A DNA stretch of 14,521 nt. Origin: Ettlia oleoabundans. Its lineage: Eukaryota > Chlorophyta > Chlorophyceae > Chlamydomonadales. The notes beneath the pieces were generated by a model. It did not search any database, had not been told where the DNA came from, and saw nothing but the letters and a program-made list of their open reading frames with translations. Every line of letters starts with the position of its first letter. The stretch's first letter is position 1. The stretch covers positions 1 to 14,521 of the forward strand of contig JAAMXP010004673.1 in the NCBI GenBank assembly GCA_019693395.1. Reading direction: 5' to 3'. Both the position numbers and the translations under genes were made by a program. Shown here one piece after another: positions 1 to 9,150 of the stretch.

Positions 1-246
1 GGTGGGTGGGTTGTTGCTGCCTGGCTGACATTGTCTGGTTGCCTGGCAGTCTTGCCTTGGCCAACTAGACGCTGACTGGCGGACTGGCTGGGCGTCGCTC
101 AGCAAGAACTGAGCTCCAGGGGGCCTTCCAGCGGTGCTCGTGCTGTTAAGCATTTGCACTCGTGCTAGTGCATCTCCTTAATGCTGATAAAGTAACTAAC
201 CCTTTCTTCCTGCACATCCTGCTGCACATCAATGCCATGATGGCAG

Positions 247-1100
247 GTGTGCCTGGTGGCGCGAAAGGGGGAGGATCCGCCAGGCATGCGCAGCGGCGTG
301 GGCTCGGATGTCATCTACAGGTGCGCTAGGGCCCGCCAGGATATGTTCTGCAGTTGTTCAAGTGGTGCCGAAAACCCGCATGATCTCCCAGTTGGCCTTG
401 CAACTGCTGCCCTTCTTGCCGCTGCCTACCCCGCAGCGCCAGATTCCCACCAGAGCCACCTTGCCCTGCTGTGCAACTGCCCTTGCCTCACTTGCCTCTT
501 TCCAATGCTTCTGGTGTCATGCTGTGCTGCCCAACATGCTGCCAGCTTGCCTTCTTTGCCTGCGCTGCCCCTGGTGTGCAGCGAGCGGCGGGGACAGAGC
601 CAGAAACCGGAGGAGATCTACCAGCTCATAGAACAGCTTGTGCCCAACGGTGAGCAAACAGTCTATGCCGTGCATGCCAGGCACAGAGGTAGCAACGCAT
701 GCACCTTTGTCGCTTTAACAGCTAGTAGCCCAACGGCTGTTGCAGCAGCAATGCATGGTGGGGCACATGGCCTGACTGTAATGGTGGTGCAGCAGAAGAG
801 GGAACTGAGAGTCATTTCTGGGTTGGTTGAAAGTCAGATGTGACAGCTGCAACATGCCATTGGGGAATTGTGTGGCTGCCTGACAAGCACTTCTCCTGCT
901 TCCTTCTGCCTGCAATGATTCTGTGCTGTGCTTGTTCCGCAGGCAAGTACTTGGAGATTTTTGGGCGCAAGAACAACCTGCGCAACTTCTGGGTCACAAT
1001 AGGCAACGAGGTGACAGGGCAGGGGCCACCCCGGGAAGACCAGCGCGCAATTGAGGAAGGTCTGCGCATCCCCAATGCTGTGTATGGCAGGGCGGGATGA
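247..1100 (+). CDS. MT-A70 family adenine methyltransferase, C-terminal exons (5' partial)
   Basis: Three coding exons, 247-320, 582-649 and 943-1100 (TGA), join in phase to give the last 99 residues. Introns 321-581 and 650-942 have GT-AG borders, and exon 247 follows a CAG acceptor at 244-246. The peptide starts VCLVARKG, continues DVIYSERRGQSQKPEEIYQL and ends with LEIFGRKNNLRNFWVTIGNE. This is the usual C-terminal layout of MT-A70 enzymes: a KPxEIY motif after the catalytic core, then an LEIFGR strand and a W-T-x-GN loop. The family transfers methyl from S-adenosylmethionine to N6 of adenine in mRNA or DNA. The catalytic DPPW motif must lie upstream of the window. The RGQSQKP segment looks more like the ciliate/algal MTA1-type group than METTL3 or METTL14, but that is from memory. 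Positions 1-246 look like intron, with several stops and a CTAAC branch-like motif at 196-200. Confidence 0.85.
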
Positions 1101-1625
1101 TTTAAGGAGCGGCGGAGACAGGCGGGTCGGTTACAGCACAGCGAAGGTTGCAAGACTCGCACTCGGCTCCGCCACTCGGGCACGCCAGATATCACATTTT
1201 TGCGCTTGCTGTACTATTCCTACGCGTTGTTATACTTGGATGGCAAGTATGTAAACATGGCGTTACTGATCACCGTTGGTATGGCTAGGACTGTGCTCCA
1301 GCAAGGTGGAGGCCCTGCGCGCCGCCCATGCTGCGCTGGAGGTGTGGCCTGCGCAGCCACTGGCAAACCGTTGTCTCGGATTCACGCGATCTACGGGATC
1401 CACGTCCTGGCATGTTGATTGGGCTGCCCATGGGGCTGCGGTTAACTCGCTTTAGGTGCGGCCGCGCTGGGGTTTCGACCTGCTGCTGCCCGCTCAGGTC
1501 GTCGTCGAGTCCTAATAAATGCATGAACTCGTTGCAGAAACGCGGCACTGCACCTTTTCGGCGGAAGGGTTAGCAGGCTGGAGTCCACAACCGCGGGAGC
1601 GGCGCAACGCCAAGCACACCCTGTT
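1101..1625. other. Intergenic region: 3' UTR of the MT-A70 gene and promoter/5' UTR of the 2H phosphoesterase gene
   Basis: No convincing coding exon here. The short open frames match no family and lack codon or motif support. The first half should carry the 3' UTR of the upstream gene, which has a TGTAA motif. The second half should carry the promoter and 5' UTR of the next gene. An AATAAA string at 1514-1519 is probably incidental. Confidence 0.5.
1250..1254 (+). promoter_or_regulatory. Candidate poly(A) signal TGTAA for the MT-A70 gene
   Basis: TGTAA is the usual green-algal polyadenylation signal. This copy lies about 150 nt after the TGA at 1098-1100 and on the same strand. The assignment rests only on motif and position. 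Confidence 0.4.
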
Positions 1626-3460
1626 ATGGTGCCCGCACTCGTCATCCGAGCCGGGGTAGACCTGAGCACATACGAAGCCGCTGAAGCACGGCCTGGCGAA
1701 GAGCAGCAGCGGCGCCAGGGGCAGATAAAGGAGAAGCGCCCGCCGCCTCCTCGGCCCAACTTTTTTCTCGCCCTTCAGGTATGGGCGGGCAGTTTGCCGC
1801 TTTTGCTGGCTGAATGTGTTGGCCATGCCTGCAGGCTTTCTCTCACGTTTCATGAGCACTTGACCACACCCATGTGATCCAAGTCGCTCTGCAGAGCTGC
1901 ACCTGGTCATGCTAGGGTTTGCCACATGGCATGCAGGTGTCGCAGCACCCAGAAGCCGTGGCCGCCATTCAGCGTGTGCATGCCAGCCTCACGAGCCACT
2001 CCCCCCACCTGAAGAAAGCGTGTGTGGATGCCGACACTGCGCATCTAACCCTGGGGGTTATGGCTCTACACAGTGATGAGGAACGGCAGCGTGCGGCGGC
2101 TGTGTTGGTGGGACTGGCGGCACAGCTGGAGGAGCAGGCGCTGTTGGAGCCTGTTGAGGTGCAGCTCGAGGGACTGAGCCACTTCAAGAACCAGGTCAGC
2201 TGGCCGCTTATCCGGCTGTCTGATCAACGTTGTTACTTTAGCTGTTCAGCCACCAATCGATGTGGCTGATGCACGCCCCATAAGCAGCATCTAGCAGGCC
2301 GGCAAAACAGAAAATGCGCGCTCCTGCCGCACCTGATCCATTCTGTGATGCTTCCGGTGGTCATCGTCTCCGCTTTTACGCATCCTCTACAGTCTGCCGC
2401 CCTTTCCTGCCCTCCCCAGGTGCTGTATCTTGACATTCGGCGGGATGGCGGTCTGGAGCAGCTGTTGAAACTGGCAGCAGCCAGCCGCACGCACTTCGCA
2501 CAGCAGGGATTGCTGCTGCAGGCGGAGCAAGCCTTTGTGCCACACGTCACCGTTGCCAAGACCAGCAAGCTGCAGCATGGCCAGCGTGGTGGCTTTCGGA
2601 GGGGCAAGGGGCGCAGGGGCCAGCGAAATTGGGGGGAGGAGCGGCTAGGCAAGCAGCAGCGGCTGGAGGGGCAGCAGAGGGAGCGGGACCGGGAGCAAGA
2701 GCAGGCGCAGGGGCAGGGGCAAGAGCAGAAGCCAGAGAAAGCGCAGGAGCAGGAGCAAGAGCAAGGGCAGGAGCAGGAGCAGGCGCAGGATATGGCGGTA
2801 GATTGCCCTCCAGAGGCGGGGGATGGTCCTTCGGGAGACCCCAACCTGCAACAGGCATGGGCAGGTGGACTAGGACTGGCAGACCAGACACCAGAGGGAA
2901 CCTCAGGACATGAAGGAGCTGCTGGCGGGGATCCAGCTGAGGAGGCAGCGCAACAGGCAGCCGGCATCGCCAGCACAGCTCCTTCTGTGCTGCCCGGGAT
3001 GGCAGCCTCAGCAGTTGTGGCAGAGGCAGGAGCAGGAGCACCGGCAGTGGCAGTGGCAGCCTCAGCAGCAAACCCAGAGATTGGTACCGACGTGCCATGC
3101 GGCAGCAATAATGTGCAGGGCGCCGAGCACAGCCCCGGACAACAGGGCCACGGTGTGCCGCCATCCCCAGATCAGCAGGGCCTGCCGCCCCAGCCAGCTC
3201 AGCACTGTAACTGGCGGGTCCTCCCTCCAGAGGCCTGGGCGCAGCATGCCGCAATAGGGGGAGGCAGGGTGGTACTGACAGAGATCCAGCTGTGTGCCAT
3301 GCAAGGGAGGAAGCCGGGGCAGTACTACCCCGTACTTTGCAGCCTGCCGCTTGTGCCGGCTGGCGCAACCCCTGAGGGAAGCCAGGAACCGGCCGCTGAC
3401 TGCGGCAAGGAAAGCGCTGACGCAGCTGATGATGCAACCGCCCAAGCTGAAGGCGTTTGA
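1626..3460 (+). CDS. AKAP7-like 2H phosphoesterase domain protein with low-complexity insertion
   Basis: Exons 1626-1778, 1937-2194 and 2420-3460 (TGA) join in phase 0 through introns 1779-1936 and 2195-2419, giving about 483 residues. RPNFFLAL near residues 43-50 is the first strand of the AKAP7/ASCC1-type fold. The two catalytic HxT motifs of 2H phosphoesterases are present: HLTL at residues 87-90 and HVTV at 179-182, the latter in FVPHVTVAKTS. The closing strand VLTEIQLCAMQGRKPGQYYP falls near 422-441. Between the second HxT and this strand is an insertion of about 200 residues, Gln/Glu-rich near 224-261. No KH domain is seen, so this is AKAP7-like and not a full ASCC1. The family cleaves or binds 2'-5' or cyclic phosphates in RNA and nucleotides; the substrate here is unknown. 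ATG 1626 is the first in-frame ATG after a TGA at 1524-1526, with G at -3 and +4. An upstream exon cannot be excluded. Confidence 0.82.
2675..2795 (+). repeat. Imperfect GAGCAG/GGGCAG hexamer tract coding for Gln/Glu/Gly-rich sequence
   Basis: Degenerate runs of GAGCAG, GGGCAG and GCGCAG lie inside exon 3 of the 2H phosphoesterase gene and encode EQEQ/GQEQ-type residues. The tract is purine-rich on the plus strand. That also produces long but meaningless Cys/Ser- or Pro/Ala-rich open frames on the other strand. Confidence 0.75.
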
Positions 3461-3680
3461 AACACCGATGTGGCCCAGCTCTCAACATGCATCCGCTTGA
3501 CAACCCTGTATGTGCTGTGCTGGCGATCTGTCTACACTCAGATATACCCACAATGGTGAAAGGTTTGCAAGGGTTAGCATACTAACTGTTAAAAATGTAC
3601 AGTGGTCAGCGTGACACTACTAGGGAGCGGTGGGTACATTTATCAAAAATGCCTCGGTGATAACACAGCAGTCCCAGCGT

Positions 3681-6600
3681 TCAGGTCCACATCGCACGCA
3701 GGCTGGACACCAACAGGTCCCGTTTCTCACTCAGCTGCTGCATCCCTGCGCCTGCTTTGCCGTTGCCAGCAGCACAAGTATCCTTGGAACTGCTGCCTCC
3801 AGTTCCTGGCTGGGAATCGGTGGCAGGGAGCTGATAGGCAGCCAGTGCCGCTACCAGCTGCTGGCGTGTGGCATCAGGAAAGGCGGCTGCAGCCATGCCG
3901 GCGGTGCTAAATGTGTCTGCCAGAGGCCACAGCCACGGCAGCAGGCGCTTCAGGGCGATGCCCTCCTGCAGAAGAAGCGCCAGGCCACAGCCCACAAAAC
4001 AAATGATGTCAGCCACAGAGGAGCACTAACAGCAGCGACAAATCGGGGTTCCAATTAGAGGGGCAATTGTTGGCAGCGCTAGTGGGCAGTCAGTCCACCA
4101 AGGCTCACCTGCACGAGGCTGGAGATGGCCTGTAACAGCAGGTGGCCTGTGGGTTCATCCAGTTGATCCCACACTGGACCGCTCCTGGCCATGCACCGGA
4201 GCAGCTTCAGCTGCATCTGCCGATCGCCAGCTGGGCTGCCGCTGGCCAGCAGTTGAGCGTAGGTGTCTCTCCAGCATTGGGCGGGAGGGCTGGCGATTTG
4301 AGACTTGCAGGTGGTGAGCTGCGTGGCTGGTGGTGGCAATTCAGTACCAGGGCTTCGAGATGAAGGTGCGGCATTAGCCTGGCCCGCTGGGACTGACTGT
4401 TGTGGTTGCTGTTGAGGGTGGGGGTGGTGGTGCTGCTGCTGCTGGTGGTGAAGCTGCTCCAGCACTTGATAGGAGCGATGCAGGGAGGAGAGGCGCTTTG
4501 GCGCCCCGCACTCCGCCCATACCCGATCTGGAGGCGGAGACGACCCACTTGAGCTGCCTTGCTCCTGTTGCTGCGCCTGCGCCTGGTGGATTTGCTGCAC
4601 CCCCAAAGGGCTGCTGCCCACAGACAGAGCCGCCATGCCAGCATGGAGCGCGGAAAGATGCTGTTGCAGGTGCTGCACTGCCTGTTGCTCACCGGCCCCT
4701 GCTGGACTGCCAGCCAGCGCAGCCACTCCGGCACTCACCGACGCCAGGTGCTGCTGCATCTGCTGGAGAGTCCCCTGGGTGAAAGCTGTGAAGGCTGCGA
4801 GGGCTGCCGCCATGCTGGCTTGCTGCTGTTGGATGGCAGACAGCTGGGACGCCAGCTGATGCCCGCCTACTGGCGATGAAGGTGCAGCAGACTGGTGTGC
4901 CAGCAATGGTGGGGCATCCACACTCGAAGCAGCAGGGGAGGGGGAAGGGGCCGGTCCAAGGAAGCCAGGCGCCCCGGGTAGTGCACGGGTAGCTACATAT
5001 GGCTGGGGAGCAGCACTAAAGACGGCAGCGCCGCCTGGGGAATGCTGTTGCACTTGGCCAGCCAGCGGTGCTATGCATCCCACCCCTGCCATGCCGCTGC
5101 TACCCGCAGCAGCAGGGACGTGCACTGCCGGTATGCGATCTCCAACCACTGGCTCCCCTGCACCCCCAAGCCTGCTGCCATTTTGGCCCTTGGTTGTCAT
5201 GCAACTGGCAGCCATCCCCCTCTTCGAGCGCCCACACTCGGCAGAAAGCAGGCCACCAGACACCGCTGGCCACTGCTCCACTGGCGCCATGCTGGCAACA
5301 AACTCCTGGACAGCTGACACCACAGGCAGCGCCGCCAGTGCCGTGTCCCGCACAGGCTTGCTTATGTCGGTTTTTGCGGCCTTGAGTGCCAAAGCAGCTG
5401 CATCCCAACCAGCGGCACATGGACCGACGGCAACTGCTAGCGCCTGCGGGCAAGCAAACATAAGGAGCTTTGCATGCGGCGTAACAGCCATTTCCCAGTG
5501 CAGCACCATATGGAGTGCAGAGCCTCAGAGAGAAACTTGCCTTAAGGGTATGGACGGCAGCAGCACGCAGCTGGAAGTCCTTTCCCTTTCTTGATAGCGC
5601 TCCCAGCAAACCGCTGCTCTCTGCAGCAGCATAGGAAGGGTGCGCTACCTTTTACCTTCGAACCGTTCTGTTGGCAGCGGCAGGTGAAGTGGCAGAAACA
5701 AGAAACAAGTCTTCGCATTACTAGCGGGTGATTTTTAGGCCTTGGAAGCCTGTTACCTGCCATAGACATACCCACCTGCAGTGCTACCCAGCAGTTCTGG
5801 CATCAGCGCCAGCACCGCTGCTCGAGATGAGGTCACCAGCCCACGCACACATCCACCCTCCAGCCGGGCAAACGCCTGTGCTAGCTCAGCCCTTCCCAGG
5901 AACAAGGGGTTGTCCAGGGCGCGCAGCAGCTGGCGCAGCAGAGCGGGATTCATAGGCGCCAGGTAGTCGGCAGCCTGGCCCAGTGCAAAGGCAGCGGCGG
6001 CCTGCACCGCTCCGCCAGGCTCCGCCAACGCGTCTAGCAAGCAGGCCAGCAGCGGGTTGCGCTGGTCCCCGGCTGCATTGCAGAGGAAGGCGGGCAGGGC
6101 AGTAGCGCTCTCAAAGCTTTCAATACATATACAGTATGCAGCTATGTCAAGTATGCATCAGAATGTAATATCAGCTCCAGAGACGGCTGCCTTACTAATG
6201 TTGCCGTTCAAGACTAGCGGCAGTTGCAGAGTAATGTGCACACCTGTGACATCACTGCCGGGGTGTGCTGTCGCCAGCTGCGCCGCCACCACTCCAAAAC
6301 ACTCTCCCGCAGTGGTGCGCACCGCATTGTCTGAATCGCGCAGCGCCCGCGCAAACAGGCCCAATAGCTTGCCCAACAGCGGAGGCTGCAGCATCGCCTG
6401 CCAGTTGAGGCAGGCAGTGGGGGTGGTGCAGAGAGCGGCCACCCGCAAGCAGTGCACTTTAGCGTACTGAGTCGTCTTGGCGGTCTGGCTGCCGGCTGCG
6501 TGCAGTAGCGTGGACAGGTTTGCCGCTTCTAGATCCTGCAGGCATGCAGGACCAACAACAAGACTTAGCAATGCGGCAGCAGATAGGTATGTCAAGCCGG

Positions 6601-6807
6601 CCTGAGATAGCCGCGCCGGCAGCAAGCAATTGCATTATTTGGTGCTCACTGGAAGACTTTCCCTGGCTTCCAACTCACCCTGATGAGGTGCTTAAGCTCT
6701 TCATAGGCGCCCGCCTGCGTGTCATTGGCCTCCAGCCGCTCAAGCACGGCAAACAGGCGGTCCTGGCGAGCATATTGCTGCGCCCGCCTGCCGCCGGGCG
6801 GCGGCAT
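3681..6807 (-). CDS. TORTIFOLIA1/SPIRAL2-like HEAT-repeat microtubule-associated protein
   Basis: Minus-strand exons 6807-6679, 6535-6242, 6109-5776, 5620-5541, 5443-4109 and 3965-3681 (TGA) give about 818 residues. Residues 1-310 form alpha-helical HEAT/ARM repeats in the order seen in SPIRAL2: an LERLEANDTQAGAYEELKHL helix, then CLRVAALCTT and RDSDNAVRTTAGECFGVVAA, then LLRALDNPLFLGRAEL, and finally DISKPVRDTALAALPVV near 305-320. A Gln/Ala/Pro/His-rich linker (about 350-660) follows. A conserved C-terminal domain starts with RDTYAQLLASG, has RSGPVWDQL, and continues in the last exon with LKRLLPWLWPLADTF. In land plants this family binds microtubules and stabilises minus ends. ATG 6807 has an in-frame TAG six codons upstream. 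The exon 2/exon 3 junction is the least certain: the strong donor after 6244 gives the wrong phase, so the donor after 6242 with acceptor at 6111-6110 is used. Intron 4 (5540-5444) has a GC donor. Confidence 0.85.
4405..4455 (-). repeat. CAG/CAC-type triplet tract in the SPIRAL2-like gene
   Basis: On the minus strand this part of the large exon is CAG/CAC/CAA-rich and encodes a run of Gln and His (HHQQQQHHHPHPQQQ) in the disordered linker between the HEAT domain and the C-terminal domain. Such tracts often vary in length between strains. Confidence 0.7.
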
Positions 6808-7188
6808 CTCGCCAGCTGATTCCTAGGCGTTTTCGCAGCAATTGCCGCTTGTCACCACAGAGGAACACGTTTCGTCAGCAAGAGGGGCGGCGAAGGCTAA
6901 CGCTCTGCGCTGGCCGGGCTTGGCGTGCGGGGCAAACGGTAGGAGGCTATCGTGTCATGTGAATTAGGTGCAATTACAGACGGGTAGGAGATGCCGTGCC
7001 GCATCCAAGGCCAGAGTCACGCTGTTAGCTGGCGTGGCGCGCATGCTCCGCTTACTTGCATCCTATGGTCGTCTCTTCACAAAGTGTCTAGTAAACGGTT
7101 GGTTTCCGAACCCTACAGCGCCGGCTTTGGGCTCTTGCGGGCTTCCGGGCTTCCGGGCTTGCGGGCTGGTCAACAGCGAAAGTGCGAG
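6808..7188. promoter_or_regulatory. Shared upstream region between divergent SPIRAL2-like and TEX9-like genes
   Basis: About 380 bp separate the two start codons, which face away from each other, so both promoters and 5' UTRs must lie here. I see no clear TATA box. A four-copy 8-bp repeat sits near the TEX9-like start. An ATG at 6991 is open and in frame with the TEX9-like ATG at 7189, so part of the region could be coding if transcription starts further upstream. Confidence 0.5.
7134..7165 (+). repeat. Four tandem 8-bp units (CTTGCGGG, CTTCCGGG twice, CTTGCGGG)
   Basis: Units start at 7134, 7142, 7150 and 7158. The two outer copies are identical and the two inner copies are identical, giving an A-B-B-A order. 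The array ends 23 nt before the proposed TEX9-like start codon, so it is probably in the 5' UTR or core promoter. Confidence 0.8.
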
Positions 7189-8933
7189 ATGGAGGTAAGC
7201 TGACGGCATAGAGCCACAGTGACGCTGAACACTTCAATGCTTGAGTGTCGGAGGGCTTCAATGACCGGCAAGCAGTATTGCAGTAAAATGTGCCGGCGCC
7301 TACTGGCCGCCACACTTGTGGCGCCCTTTCCCCGCCTTTCTGGCGCAGGCGCCTCCAGCCATCGACCTGCAGCAGACAGTGCAGGATGCCCTGCGTGACC
7401 TGATGAGCGCTGCCGCCTTGGAGCATGAGGATAACTGGGAGGTTGCAGCCCCACCACCTCATGCTGCACACGCACTTGGACCCACCACTGCATCCTCCTT
7501 AAGCCGGGCCAGACGCTCATCGCAGCAGGCATCACCTGCAGCTTGTAATGCCGCTGCAGAGGTGTCAGAGGGGGCGGATGAGGAGGAGGTGCGGGAGGCG
7601 GACCTACCGCCACAGGCAGCAGCGCGGCTGTACAAGGCTCGGCTGCGGGCGGCGCATGCTGAGCTGGCGGGACTGCAGGATGCCTTGAAGGCACGGGATA
7701 CGAAGCTTGGCGGACTGGAAAAGGAGCTGCAGCAGCTTAGGTGCGAGGTTATCGTCTAGCGGCTGGCTTCAGGTGTAGAGACTGTGAGCAGGCTCTTTGT
7801 GTTGGTTTGGAGGGTGGCATTCAACAGCCTGTTTGACAAATCCACTCCACCAGCAGTATTGTTTATAGCCCATGCACACACTTGACTGTTTATGGCGTCC
7901 TCAACCCATGACAGGCTGGAGAAGGCGGCCTGGCAGAAGCAGCAGAAGTCTTTGGAGGGTGCAGCCGAGCGCAGCAAGCGGGCGGCGGAAGAGGCGCGGA
8001 CGCGACTGGCGGAGCAGGAGAATGCCATGAAGCAGGTCGGCTTGGAGCGCAGAGCGTCACAGCAGGAGAGGTGCGCAATGGATGGTGTTGCTTGCCGCTC
8101 TTGTTGGGATGCAATCTAGCTGATTATGGAGGACAGCGCAATAATCTTGATGCCGCACGATGGATGGGCATGGTTTGAATGCAATATGCAGGCGGCAGAG
8201 CGAGGTGGATATAAAGGCTCGTGAGGCCAAGCTGGCAGCAGCACTGGAGGAGGCTCAGCGCCTCCGCAAGTAAGCAGGCCACAGCAAAGAGTGGCCAATA
8301 CCAAGCCCTTTGCAATGCCAGGGCGGAATCTGAAAGGGCAGCTTAAGAAGGCAACACTCCGATGCAAAAGCGCAGCTGTCACAGGCTGAGACCAACTGGT
8401 GGGCTCAATTCAACCTTGTCCTGGCTGTGTAGCTACCAAGTTGATTGAGCCATCAGCCTCCCCACCCATCCTGCGCAGGCTCCTAGAGGATGCCAAGGCG
8501 CAGGCAGCAGCTCGCGCAGGCGTCAGCCGGGAGGAGCATGCGCGGGTGGTGGCGGAGAACCGCCAGTTGTCGGCACAGGTGGGTGGCAAGTCAGGGCGAG
8601 ACAAGTTTCTTTCTGAGGCAGCGATTATAGAAGACCCTGTGTGCGTGCCTTCGCGCTGGGGGAATCCTGGTTGCGTGTGTTTGTTTCAGAGGAGCTGCGC
8701 AGCCCACGCTGCCGGCGACAAACTTTGTCCAGACTGCGCCGCTGCCGCTGCAGAAGCAGGGGCTTGTTGTGGCTTTCAGGAAGGCGGGGCGGCTGATTGA
8801 TGTGCTGCAGCGGCAGAAGGTTCACCTAGAGGCGGCAGCACTGCTGCGTGTGTCTAGCAGGGAGCTAGCAGAAGCGTTGCAGGAGGGGCAACCATCGGCA
8901 GCGGCAGTGCTGGGTGGGGCAGCTGGAAGGTAG
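7189..8933 (+). CDS. TEX9-like coiled-coil protein
   Basis: Exons 7189-7194, 7349-7740, 7915-8070, 8192-8269, 8342-8398, 8479-8578 and 8754-8933 (TAG) join in phase to about 322 residues. The first coding exon is only ATG GAG, followed by a good GTAAGC donor, and the protein begins MEAPPAIDLQQTVQDAL. Family hallmarks are AARLYKARLRAAHAEL before a long coiled coil (SKRAAEEARTRLAEQ, then AKLAAALEEAQRLR) and a conserved C-terminus, LVVAFRKAGRLIDVLQRQKV followed by HLEAAALL. This matches my recollection of animal TEX9, which has LYKAKLR and LIDILKRQKMH-type motifs. The biochemical role of the family is poorly known; a structural or scaffold role is an inference from the coiled coil. The 57-nt exon at 8342-8398 is phase-symmetric and could be skipped. 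ATG 6991 is an alternative start adding 66 residues. Confidence 0.8.
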
Positions 8934-8980
8934 GATTAGCCCAGCTCTAGGTGACGGCCATGTGACCGCCTACATGATGT

Positions 8981-8998
8981 CAACAGTAATATCTGTTG
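8981..8998. repeat. Small perfect inverted repeat between convergent genes
   Basis: CAACAG and CTGTTG are perfect 6-bp complementary arms around the 6-nt loop TAATAT. The element lies in the 217-bp gap between the stops of the TEX9-like and deoxyhypusine synthase genes. It could form a short hairpin in either 3' UTR, but an arm this short can arise by chance. Confidence 0.5.
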
Positions 8999-9032
8999 AA
9001 ATGAACGGGCTGACATGCCCATGAAATGGATG

Positions 9033-9038
9033 AATAAA
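9033..9038 (+). promoter_or_regulatory. AATAAA motif after the TEX9-like gene
   Basis: AATAAA lies 100 nt downstream of the TAG at 8931-8933 on the same strand. No TGTAA occurs in this gap. Green algae usually use TGTAA, so use of this signal is uncertain. Confidence 0.3.
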
Positions 9039-9150
9039 GCAAACAGACAGGGGAGCAGTAACAGCAGCAAACATAATGGCGACATGGAAAGCAAGACAGG
9101 TATGAACGAGCTGATATCAATACGCGGTCACAAGTAGCCACCACCGGGTG

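Noticed and set aside
247..843. Continuous 198-codon plus-strand frame
   Set aside because: Only 247-320 and 582-649 carry MT-A70 sequence; the rest is intron read-through with Cys/Leu-rich filler and good GT-AG borders between.
1514..1519. AATAAA as a poly(A) signal of the MT-A70 gene
   Set aside because: It is more than 400 nt past the stop, close to the next gene's start, and the algal-type TGTAA at 1250 is a better candidate.
1328..1573. Possible upstream exon (for example a KH domain) of the 2H phosphoesterase gene
   Set aside because: The translation shows no KH-like GxxG motif or other recognisable fold, so a full ASCC1 arrangement is not supported.
2233..3551. Long antisense open frames (about 290 and 330 codons) opposite the 2H phosphoesterase exon
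   Set aside because: They are rich in Cys/Ser or Pro/Ala/Leu repeats produced by reading the purine-rich GAGCAG tract backwards, and match no family.
4207..4734. Alternative minus-strand frame of 175 codons inside the SPIRAL2-like large exon
   Set aside because: It overlaps the in-phase exon that carries the linker and conserved C-terminal domain; it is a shadow in GC-rich, Gln-repeat DNA.
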